This document shows, piece by piece, positions 34,501 to 44,209 of a stretch of DNA of 64,000 nucleotides. Numbering within the stretch: the first letter of the stretch is position 1; each line of letters starts with the position of its first letter. Origin of the DNA: Tanytarsus gracilentus. Lineage: Eukaryota; Arthropoda; Insecta; Diptera; Chironomidae. The stretch is taken from NCBI GenBank assembly GCA_038502055.1, contig JAXRKN010000020.1, forward strand, positions 620,001 to 684,000, written 5' to 3'. The notes below the pieces were generated by a model. That model worked only from the letters and a program-made list of their open reading frames with translations. It did no database searches and was not told where the DNA came from. Position numbers and translations under genes: made by a program.

Positions 34501-36252
34501 TCAAAAATAATTTTCAACAAATTTCACAATTAAATCTCCTTTATGCTGGATGGTGTACGCTTTTTCATTTACTTCTATGTTTTTTGGTGTTTTTTCGGTC
34601 ATTTCGATGGAAAATTTTCTCAAAACATTCATGACGGCTGTTTTAACGACAATTAATCCTAGTCTCTCTCCAATGCATGCTCGAGGTCCAATTCCAAACG
34701 GCAAATGAGATGAAAAATCTTTTTTTACCATCAATCTTTCAGGTTTAAAAGTTGATGGATCTTCGAAATATTTTTCATCGTTACCGAGCGCATGAAGTGG
34801 AATCAAAATTGGCATTCCGGGTGGAATTGTAAAATTGCCAAGTGAAAATCCATCAACTTTGTTACAAACTCGATCAAAATATGGCAAAAGAGGGTAAAGT
34901 CGTAAAACTTCATTGACAACACAATCGAGATAGGGCAACATCGTTGGATGCGCGACAGCTTCGAAGGAAATTTCTTCATTTTCCTCAAAATATTTTCGAA
35001 TTTCATCGCGAAGATTTTGTTGAATTTTTTGGTTTTTAGCCAACTCGTAAAAAAGGAAAGCTAGCGTCTGTGATGAAGTTTCAAAGCCTATAAAAAATAT
35101 TTAAATTATTAAAAAAGAAACAAAACCAAGTTGGAATATCAATGGATAGAAGGTCATTACTTTTACAATAGGTTATTGGCCCATTCTCCATACGAATTTA
35201 CGAGTCTTATTTATTTTTTAAAATTGTATTGAATCTTAGACACATCGACATAAAATCGAACTTGAAAATAAGTAAAATTATGTTTAAAAAAAACTTTACT
35301 TACCGCCAACAAAAAATACATTTGCTTGAGCAATAATTTCCCTTTCAGTTAATTGTTTATTTAGTTCCAAATCTAACAGCAAGTCAACAAAGTCATTTCT
35401 CTTGTTTTTTGATTTTTTTCGTTCTGCAAAAACTTTTGACATCAGTTCGTTAACAAAGTTGGTAAATCGAGATCCAAGAAGTTCAACTTGAAACACTTTC
35501 GACAAAACTGGCATCAAAAAACAAGAAAGAAATTCAAACATTCGTCGAGCACTGAACTGGAAAATTGAAGCTGCAGCATAATGAATTTCATCAATTTTTC
35601 CTTCAAGACCATTTGGATTGAATCCAAAGAAAATATTTGAAATGACATCAATCGTATAAAGGACTGTCATTTCTTTTAGAATTATTTCAGAATCGAATTT
35701 TTTAATTCTTTTTTCAATGTGAGTTGCTAAAAGTTTTCCAATCTCGTCGATGTGACAAAAAGCAGCTTTGAGTTTTGAGCTCGTGAACATTGGAGTGAGT
35801 TTTTTGTGAATTCGACTCCATTCCGGATTTTTTGCGGTTGCTAAATATTTTTTCTCAGATAGTAAATAATTTTTATAATTTCACTTTTAAAACTCACCCA
35901 TGTTACCATGAATTCGATCTCTTTTATTTGTCGTGACAGTTCTATTGGCAAAAAAATTCGAATTCTTTCCCGCAATTTCTTTAATTAATGTTGGGTCTTT
36001 CAGAAAAATCGCTGGCTTGTGGAAAACAAAAACTCCAAAATATGATTCATTTTTAATTTGCGGATCATTGTAAACTTTATAAATGCAGTCACAAACACTT
36101 CTCCTACCAAAAACATATTCACTAAAAATTCCCAACAGTGGAATTGAGTTTATGAACGGAACATTTCGTTTCTTAAAGTAACTTTGGTGATTTCTCAACG
36201 TTAATAATAAAATTATTAAAAATAAAATAACGAAGAACACTATTAGTAGCAT
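34501..36252 (-). CDS. cytochrome P450, CYP3 clan (CYP6-like), copy 1
   Basis: Three exons on the minus strand, 36252-35898, 35840-35304 and 35087-34501, code for 492 aa, full P450 length. An N-terminal anchor (LIVFFVILFLIILLLTL) and a proline-containing hinge are followed by the C-helix WSRIHKKLTPMFTSSKLK. The I-helix is FFVGGFETSSQTLAFLFYELA, the K-helix EVLR, and the PERF box FKPERL. The heme loop is FGIGPRACIG with Cys at about 435. CYP3-clan enzymes oxidise hydrophobic small molecules at the ER surface, and several insect members act on terpenoids; substrate here is inferred from neighbours. It diverges from the terpene synthase at 36698 with 445 bp between, and a TATA box lies at 36292-36299. 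Confidence 0.93.
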
Positions 36253-36291
36253 TTTTACTGCTTAGATGTCGCAAAACTAAATTTTACTCTG

Positions 36292-36299
36292 TTTATATA
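36292..36299 (-). promoter_or_regulatory. TATA box of P450 copy 1
   Basis: TATATAAA on the minus strand, 40-47 bp upstream of the ATG at 36252. Both motif and spacing match the other cluster genes. Confidence 0.6.
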
Positions 36300-36637
36300 T
36301 GAAAAATTAAATCTAAATCTAATTAAATCTGTTGAAAAATTTGTTTGAAGTTGAAACGTGAATAACCTACATGAAAGCTTGTCATCAATTCTTGAGTCAT
36401 GGCCAAATTGACGCGACACCACGGTATGAATGAAAACTGAGATGGTTTGAGTCCGTCCAGAATCGAAATAAACCTGAGGGCTCCCTCTTTGTTAACAACA
36501 AAAACAACACTTGTTTCACTTAAACGTTGACAATTTAAATTTATTTTAATTACGATCATGTTTAAATAATTAACTGCAAATGTTTAACAGTTAGTGACAA
36601 AAATTAAGCAAGTCATGCTAAATATTTAATTTTTCAC

Positions 36638-36646
36638 TATATAAAG
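36638..36646 (+). promoter_or_regulatory. TATA box of terpene synthase 1
   Basis: TATATAAAG about 52-60 bp before the ATG at 36698. Confidence 0.6.
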
Positions 36647-36697
36647 AGCAAAATTTACTCTTCTCTACTTTATAAATTTTTCAGCATTTACAAAATC

Positions 36698-37742
36698 ATG
36701 ACTTCAATTAAAATTCCAAATTTGAAGGAATTAACGAAAACTTTAACTCCAAAATTTAATCAACACCTCGCCGAAATTGTTGACGATTCAAAAAAGTGGA
36801 TTGGAGATTTCTTAAGAGAATGTCACTTGGAAAAATATCAAAAGGTCTATGACGGAGTTTTAAATGAAGTTTTTGTGAGTTACGCTTGGCCTCAGGTGAG
36901 TCCAAAAGGTCTTCGGGCTGTCCTCGATGTTTGCAACGTGATGATATTGTACGATGACATCAGCGAGAAAAATCTCGAGAACGGTAAAAAGTATTCGGCA
37001 ATATTTAGAAATGTAACAAAAGATCTGAATCATGTTGATGGAAAAAGTGGATTCGGAAGTGGATTAAAAAAGTTGGTTTATGAATTTTGGAAACTTTTTT
37101 AATAAAAAGATTTTTTTTTCGATAGAATTTACGATGACATCAGAAACATGACAACGCCTCATAAATTTATTATTTTGCGTGAATCATTTTTGGAGTTCTT
37201 TGATGCTGTGCTGAAAAGATCGGAAAATCGAGAAAATAAATTAATTCTCAACTATGAAGAGTACAGAAAGGAAAGAATTATCGACATTGGATTTTATTTC
37301 ATACTCAATCTTGGCATCATAACCAACGGTGTCGACATTCGTGAGGAAATTGCAGAAAATGAAGATTACAAAAAACTTTTAAAGTCGGCCGGTGAAAATT
37401 TATTCATCATAAATGTAAAATTTAATTTTATAAATTTACTAAATTTACAATTTGAATTATTTTAAGGACATTTTTTCGTTTTTTGCCGAATATCGTGAAA
37501 ATTTGCACGACATGAACATTGTCACAGTTCTCATGAAGGAAGAAAATCTCTCAATGCAAAACGCATTTGATAAAGCTGGCGCGATTTTTGAGACAAACAT
37601 GAAATTTTTTTTTGAATGTAAAAAAGAAATTTTAAGTCAGAAAACTTGTGACGATGATGTTAAAAAGCTCATCGAATGGATCGAAGACATGCTTAGTGGA
37701 ACTATAGAGTGGTCGCTTCAAACAAAAAGATATTCAAATTAA
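36698..37742 (+). CDS. class I terpene synthase of microbial type, copy 1
   Basis: Three exons, 36698-37071, 37126-37414 and 37467-37742, give 312 aa, the size of single-domain microbial terpene synthases. Visible motifs are as follows. The aspartate-rich metal site is YDDISE at residues 86-90. A pyrophosphate-sensor-like Arg lies in YRKERIIDIG. The NSE triad NDIFSFFAE is exact, at 221-229, and is split by intron 2 between N and D. The C-terminal pair is RY in EWSLQTKRYSN (309-310). These enzymes ionise prenyl diphosphates such as FPP or GPP with Mg2+ and cyclise or quench the carbocation. There is no signal peptide or membrane helix, so it should be cytosolic. Insect terpene synthases known to me mostly derive from trans-prenyltransferases and lack this NSE/RY layout, so a horizontally acquired origin followed by intron gain is inferred. 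Confidence 0.85.
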
Positions 37743-37794
37743 GAACATATAGACTAGAGATTTCTAGAAGTTCGAGGATTATTAATTTTTTTTA

Positions 37795-39049
37795 CAATAT
37801 TATTTTATTTTTCAAATTTTTCTGAGAAATTTTATACAAATAAAAATCTTTAAATCACTTTCTGTGCTCTTCTTGATATGCAAACGATTGAGTGTAATCA
37901 ACCAAGTTCTTTTATATAACAGCAAATCATTAATTAACAGTCCAATTAAAAATTAAAGTGACTTTCTTATGTGTAGAAATGTTTTTTATATATCGGTCAA
38001 AAAATTAAACAAGATGTTTGTTGTTTGTCATGTTAAAAATTTCAATGAGCATGTTTTAACATTAAAAAAATTTACATTAAAGTTTTGGTAATTAGTGAAG
38101 AAGAAAAAGCAACAAATTTTCATAGGTGTGGAGACATTAATTATTTTTGTAAAAATTTTAATTTATTCATTTTATTTCTCATTCGTTTAAAAACTTTTAA
38201 AAATTTATTTTATTTGTAAAATTTCTAGAAATATTTAAAATTTAAATAAAAATTTAAAAAAAATAAATAAAAAATTTTAAAAATAATTTAAAGAAAAATT
38301 TAAAAATGTAAAAAAATTTGAAATTTGTGGTCTTAAAAATTCTTAAAAGCGCGTGAAAAAAGTTTTTAAATTTTTCGAGTTCTCAGCGCTTGAAAAATTT
38401 CGTTTTGCTCTTCAAGACTTTTTATGTACATAATTTTTCATACTTCCAACATAAAATTGAAATCTTTTTTATTTTACAAATTAAACCTCCGAAAAAATAA
38501 AAGTTTTAGTTGTCGTAAAGCTTTCGGAATGATCGTACTTTTAATTTTATTCTTTTGTGTTTTTTCGCTGCTTAAAAGTCCGCTGAATTATTTCAAGAAC
38601 AAAAATATTAAAGATGTTGGCTCGATTTCGAATGAAAATATTTTTTGTGATAATTTTAAGGATAAAAAAAATTTGTTGGAAAAAGTTGAAAAAATTTACA
38701 AAAATCCAAAGTTAAAAAATGAAAATTTTATTGGAATTTTTCTTCTCGATAAACCCGCGATTTTAGTGAAGAATCCGGAACTGATTAAAAGAATTTTATT
38801 GAAAGATTTTAAATGCTTCAAAAGTTCGCAAACTGAAAATAATTTTTTTCATAATAAAGTTGAGATTCACGTGCTCGAAAGTATCTCACAAAATTTGATA
38901 AAGTGCATCGAGAGAAATTCGAAAGTTGACTATGAGAAAATCACAAAACAATTCATGGTCGATGCAGCGATCAAAATTTTCTTCGACATTGACTCGAACT
39001 TTCTTAGTGGACAATTTAGTGACTACCATGATGCTCTAATTTCTTACAT
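37795..39049. repeat. segmental duplication, copy B
   Basis: Duplicate of 32290-33608 without the dispersed repeat. It breaks off inside the P450-like exon after YHDALISY. Nearly every base of the coding part matches, so the duplication is recent. Confidence 0.9.
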
Positions 39050-39059
39050 ACAAAAATGA
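38529..39059 (+). pseudogene. truncated copy of the heme-less P450-like gene
   Basis: It repeats the first 170 or so codons of the gene at 33089 (same MIVLLILFFCVFSLL start, one Ala-Leu to Asn-Leu change) and stops after SYIQK at the edge of the duplicated block. The frame is open upstream to 38424. The I-helix exon and everything after are absent. Confidence 0.8.
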
Positions 39060-39259
39060 TTTTAAAAAAACCATTAAAATTTGTTGTTTTATAGTGAAAA
39101 CATGCCAATTGAAATTTTTAACACGATAAATATCTCGTTTCATTTTTTGACAGGAAAAAAACAATTCTATACCTAAGAACGCCACTTTAATTTTTAATTG
39201 GGTAATTAATTGAGTGAGAATTAATGGGTTTTTATTAAACAGTTTCTTGTCGACTTATA

Positions 39260-39547
39260 TTACATTGCAATTTTTTCGGCATCTTCAGAAGTTTCTGCAA
39301 CTTCATCGTAGAAGAAAAACCAGTTGTTTAAATCGCAAGCCATTTGGAATTTTTGCTCGTTCACAAACGGATACATGAAATCAGTCAGATTGTCTAATTG
39401 ATTTGTGTCGAATGTTGTGCGATTATTTAACGCGTAGCTGTTTATCCAAGCTCTCGACTCTTGACCAGCACGAAGTGAATTATTTTTAAAATACCGCAAG
39501 GGCGACGCAAGTTTTAAGAGATTCGGAATTTTAATTGTTAAACTCAT
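39260..39547 (-). pseudogene. truncated terpene synthase, copy 2
   Basis: 95 codons starting MSLTIKIPNLLKLASPLRYF. They align with exon 1 of the other two synthases: KIPNL start, aligned W at about 36, PFVNEQKFQMACDLNNWFFF, and the metal motif YDEVAE. The frame ends AEKIAM-stop at about the place where exon 1 of the intact genes continues. I find no NSE or RY motif downstream. A TATA box sits 44-51 bp upstream, so it may still be transcribed. Confidence 0.75.
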
Positions 39548-39590
39548 GATTTTAAAGAACAGAATAAAAATTTTCAAGCCTCGATTTTTG

Positions 39591-39598
39591 CTTTTATA
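39591..39598 (-). promoter_or_regulatory. TATA box of truncated terpene synthase 2
   Basis: TATAAAAG on the minus strand, 44-51 bp before the ATG at 39547. Confidence 0.55.
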
Positions 39599-40185
39599 CT
39601 AAGAATTCTGGATGTTTTTCTTTAATTAATTGCGCATGTAAAAAAATTACAAAAACAATTTAATTTATGTTAGCAGCAAAAGAATTATAAAAAAATATTT
39701 TTTAACATGAATTAAAAAATTAAAAATGTCTTTCATGTTAAGTAAGCGGGTTAGGAGGGTCAAAACACAAAAAGTTTTATGATTGGTTGTTCGTTCAAGA
39801 GAAAAAGAGAGCGGAGCTATGAATAAGTGAGAATAAAATAAAATGAACATGTTGAATTCAAACGGTTAAAAAAAATATGTCAAAATAAATTGATAAATTA
39901 ATTTTTTTCTATCTCTCAATGTCTTAATTATTTATTATTTAAATTTTTATATTTTTCCTTAGCATCAAAAACTTTAATTAAAACCTTTCAATCTCATAAA
40001 CAGCCGCGGTATTCCAGCAGCATTTTCATCAGACTTAAATAAAAAAATTTCGGGTTTTCCACAAAATTTTCAAAATATCTAAAGAAGAGATAAATCCAGT
40101 GATCACAAATTGCTTAAGTGTAAAGTCGATAAGTCATCAATTCATCGCCAAGGAGATCGACAACGCCCGTTTGTGAATATTTCAG
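39599..40185. other. intergenic region
   Basis: About 590 bp between the truncated synthase promoter and the 3' end of the XPG-like gene. No gene seen. Confidence 0.45.
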
Positions 40186-42098
40186 CTACAAATTGTGAAA
40201 AATCACACCATCAAAGTCGATCAGTTTCTAAAAAGAGGAAAACAAATTAATTAAGTGAAAATCAATCAAGTTTCAAGTTAATAATTATTATTTTATCTCT
40301 TCGAAGTTGAAATAACCTCAAATATTCGAAGTATAAAATTTTTAGCTTAAACTCACCTTAAACTTTTTTAGTCCACTTAATTTTATTGCTCTCAATATCG
40401 TCGAATGAAAATGTTTGAACAAATAAGTAACTCGAAAAGCTTTTCCATCCAAAAGTTCCGGAACAATTTCAAAAGATGGATCAAATTTTCCGTCTTGCAC
40501 CATTTTGATTGTTAGAAAAATTAAATCAGCATCGATGACTTTAAGAAATCCTTCATGACAGAGATTACTTGATGAGCCATTTAAGAATTTTCCATCGAAG
40601 CTCCTCATGCTGTGGATGATTTTCAGCATCAAGCAATTCCAGCAGCGGAGGAATTTCAAACTTTGGATGCTCATGCTTCAAATTGTATTTGCCAAACGGT
40701 TCATCATGTTTCGTCTTTGCAACCACCTCATACTCAATCGACTCCTTCATTTCCTTGAAAATTATTCCATTTTGTCTTGTAAATATTTTCATCTGAGATT
40801 CAAAAAGATTCGGTTCGTTTTCTCGCAAATCGTAATAATGAACTGAATATTTTATCACTTTGCCAGTTATTAGGTTGTAGACAAAATTGGTGCCGTTGTC
40901 GATGCAAAACTTTTCAAGATTGTTTGCCGGTGGATCTTGAAAGTTCTAAAAGAGAGAAATAATTTTTTTGAGGTTAATTAATTATTTGTTAGTGATATAA
41001 ATTAAATTTTTGTCTCACCGTGTGATACATTTCGATGCTTTTCTTGATCATCGGTCTCAATCGATCTTTGTCATCCGAGTCAATGGCATCCGCAACAATT
41101 TCAACTACTTTCCATGCCTTTCTGTTTTCTGTTTCACGTCTTACAAATTCGGCAATTGCTTTAAATCTTTTAACGAGATATTCGCCTTGTGGTTTGAATT
41201 TTTCAATGAGTGTTTTGTGACACTCTTCGACTTCATTATAATCAACGAGATCATTACCTGCGATGGTCGCAAGAATTGCCATTTGATAAAAGTTTTTAAG
41301 TTTGAGAAACTTCCAGAGAGCTTTTTTGTTGAACTCTTTTGAAGTCAGAGTTGAAATGTTCATGTCGTCGATCGAAAAATATCGCCAGTCACCTTTGAAT
41401 ATGAGAAAATCCGAATCCTCAGCAAGAACCGCTAACGCATTATTTTCGTTCGCATATTTTGCTATTTCTGAATCGCATTCGCGTGTCGATGTCTGGAGTT
41501 TTCCATATTCCTTTGCTGCTGCTTCAACAATCTTCAAATGAGAGGATGATCCCGGAATCTTTTTAACTTTTTTCGTAATTTCAGTCAGTTTTTCACCTTC
41601 ACAAATCATTTCCGTAATTTTAAGAGTTTTGTGATATTTTTCTTCGTTATCTTTCATCCAATGATCGAGTTTATCAACAACAATTGAGCCATCGACGAAA
41701 AACACCAAATCAGCGTGCGATGAAAGTAGTTCGAATAAATATTCGCAGTTCATTTGATATTTCGGAAATCGACCGCCGCAAAGAGTTTCGAGGTTCGCGA
41801 GCTCTTCGTTCTTACTATTCGTGTCAAGGTCAATGTTTTTGATGAGTCGAAGAAGTCCATGAAGATCGATGACAATTTGAGGTTTGCGATTGAATTTCCT
41901 AAAATTATTAATTAAACATTAAAAGAAGTTCGATCCAGGGGGTGGAAAGCTTGCAGATCAATCATTAATAAATATTTAACTTTATTTGTAAACAAAAACT
42001 CACCTTTGGTAATTTTGACATTCTTCAACGAGATCAACGTCTTTGTAGCCATCCGGAACATGATATTTGATGAGTGATGTCAGTTGACGAATTCCCAT
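40186..42098 (-). CDS. XPG/FEN-like (asteroid-type) nuclease-domain protein, frame broken in exon 3
   Basis: Four exons on the minus strand: 42098-42004, 41898-41019, 40945-40357, 40227-40186. The N-terminus MGIRQLTSLIKYHVP is the XPG N-motif. IVIDLHGLL, VFFVDGSIV and the internal XPG region ECDSEIAKYANENNALAVLAEDSDFLIF supply the usual acidic residues, followed by a helical domain. Exons 1 and 2 join in phase. Exon 3 is one base too long: its first frame stops at 40565 after WKILKWLIK, while the next frame carries plausible protein (HEGFLKVIDADLIFLTIK...). That second frame reaches a good donor and a final exon ending DFDGVIFHNL. About 534 residues would result without the extra base. This is either a sequencing or assembly slip at an A run or a young inactivating mutation. 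No obvious link to terpenoid metabolism. Confidence 0.75.
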
Positions 42099-42365
42099 GA
42101 CGATTAAATGTGGAAAATATCAAGCAATTTATTAAAATTTAGAAGAATAATTTTTTTCCCAATTGAACTTTTTTCGGTGAAAATTGTAAACAAAAACAAT
42201 AAAGTAAAACAACAGATTTGAATGTTTCGCACAAAACATTGAATTTCAAAACATTGCAACAGCTGAAATGAGGCAAAAAATTTTTAATCAGAAATTTCGT
42301 ATTTTTTATGAATTTTTATTGATTTTATCACATTTTTTTTTAAAAAAAATTTATTTGAGCTAAAT

Positions 42366-43621
42366 TTAAATTTTAATCACATGATTTTCTTTAAACTTTT
42401 CAATGCTTCCAATGTATCTCCTCGACACCACGTGCCACTCAACAAATCCTCTAAGATTGATGTCAAAAAACTTTAAAACATTTCTGATTTCTTCATCGTC
42501 CGTAAATTCATTCATTAATTTTTGTTTTCTTTCTATAAATGAGTCGATGTAATTTTGAAATAATTTTCCAGCTTCATCGAATGCGGCTTGATGCGAAATT
42601 TTCTTCTCTTTTGTTAAAACTGTGATTAAATTTGAGTCGTGAGCGTTACGCCGATGTTCTCGATAAAATGAATAAATGTCCTAAAAAATTAAAGGAAAAT
42701 TTAACGGAAGATTATAAAAAAATATTTGAAATTTAGAAATTAATTTTATAATTTTGAAAAAATCAACGAAAAGTTTAAAATAAAATAAAATTAAATTAAA
42801 AGTTTTTTAAAAAAAATTATAAATTAGTTTTTAAAATTTTTTAACTCACATTTGACACCCAAAAAGCACCGACATAAGCTTCTTTAAAAAATTTATAATT
42901 TTCACTCTCTAAAAGTCTTTTCGGTATTGAAATTTCCTCGGCAATGATGCAAGACAAAAGATTCGCTTCAACGCCGGAAGTCTCAAGTCGCTCTTTCATG
43001 TAAGCTTCAACGCTGAGAATTTCATTTTTCTCTCTTCGTTTTGTTTCGCGCATTTGAGAAGAAATTAAAATTTTTACATAGTCGCACAGAGTTTTGCAGT
43101 CACTTGGAGATGATAAAGATTTGAGACGCTTAAAAACGCTAGAAAATATTGATTTAAATTAATTTTTTATACAAAATTAAAATTTATAAAAAAATCAAAA
43201 TTTATGAAAAAATTAAAAAATATAAAAAATCTTTTATGATTTTTTTTGGAAAAAATTCAACTCACTCTTTTGCAGCTTCTGCCATCAAAAAATTCACTTC
43301 CACATCTTGATTGTCGACAATTTCCAAAAGCACTTTTCCATACTCATGTCCAAGTTTAGGATTTTCGTCAGTCAACTCGTCGTAGAACCACAAAAAATCA
43401 TACAAATCAGCGACAAGAAGAAGATTTTCGACAGATGCCGTTGGACAAGTCAGAGCGTAAAATAAAGGTCGATCTTCTTCTAAAAACTGCTTCGTATATT
43501 TTCCGCCGTATTTTTTAATAAATTTATCAGACACTTTTAGATAATCTTCGTAGTTTGGATTTAATTTAAGCTCGAAGCTTTTCATCATGTTCATTAGATT
43601 TGGAACTTTGATAGTTTGCAT
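42366..43621 (-). CDS. class I terpene synthase of microbial type, copy 3
   Basis: Three exons on the minus strand, 43621-43266, 43138-42850 and 42680-42366, give 319 aa. Exon 2 is 289 nt, identical in length to exon 2 of copy 1, and both intron phases (2, then 0 between N and D of the NSE triad) agree. Motifs: metal site FYDELTDE (residues 81-86), sensor-like Arg in YMKERLETSG, NSE triad NDIYSFYRE (215-223), and C-terminal RRY (302-304) in EWHVVSRRYIG. The protein is only distantly similar to copy 1 outside these, so the two probably make different products. It is predicted cytosolic. A TATA box lies about 280 bp upstream, farther than for the other cluster genes, so the 5' UTR may be long or contain an intron. 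Confidence 0.87.
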
Positions 43622-44150
43622 CTTGGGATTTTTAGGTGTAATTTTTTTTTATTTTAAAAATTTAGAACTTTTTTAAATTTAATTTTTTAAAATTTAGATT
43701 TTTTTGAATTTTAATTTTTAAAATTTTAGAAATTTTTTTGTATTTTAGAATTTTTTTAAATTTAGAGTTTTTGAACGTTAAAATTTTTTAAAAATATAAA
43801 AAAATTAGCTTAAATTTTCTGAAATTTTAATCCTCAAAAATTCAATAATTTTTCAACTAATCGAGATCACAATCTGACAGCGAAGTCAACACAACGTTTG
43901 ATTTATATAGCTTTTATTATTTTTCTCACACAAATTACCAAACATGCAAAAATGACATTAAAAATTAAATTAAATTACACAGCTCCGAGTCGTTAAATTA
44001 TTTAAACACAAAAGTGTTAATTAAATCAATTAAAATTTTCTAGTTCAACGAGATTTTTTTAAGTTAATTCGCTTCCTATTTAAAGAAACAGTCAAGTACT
44101 TTTAGGTGTGCAATTATTGATGCAAAATTGATAATTAAATTTTTTCCACC
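43622..44150. other. divergent region, terpene synthase 3 / P450
   Basis: Gene-free AT-rich DNA with a low-complexity block of 'aatttttttaaattt' repeats (43640-43800). It holds the promoters of both neighbours. Confidence 0.5.
43902..43909 (-). promoter_or_regulatory. TATA-like box upstream of terpene synthase 3
   Basis: TATATAAA on the minus strand, about 285 bp before the ATG. Good sequence but unusual distance. Confidence 0.4.
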
Positions 44151-44158
44151 TATAAAAG
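44151..44158 (+). promoter_or_regulatory. TATA box of P450 at 44210
   Basis: TATAAAAG, 52-59 bp before the ATG. Confidence 0.6.
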
Positions 44159-44209
44159 TTGTTAATTAAATATTCATCGCAGTTAAACTCAAACTCAACT
44201 CGTGTTAAG

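Larger units (their letters stand above)
36253..36697. other. divergent promoter region, P450 / terpene synthase
   Basis: 445 bp between two divergent starts, with a TATA box at each end. A 78-codon frame on the minus strand (36323-36559) has no recognisable features and I do not call it. Confidence 0.5.

Noticed and set aside
36323..36559. 78-codon frame on the minus strand between P450 and terpene synthase
   Set aside because: Lies in the shared promoter region, shows no family features and overlaps expected regulatory DNA.
36698..43621. Terpene synthases as bacterial contamination of the assembly
   Set aside because: They have spliceosomal introns, AT content like their surroundings and insect genes on both sides.
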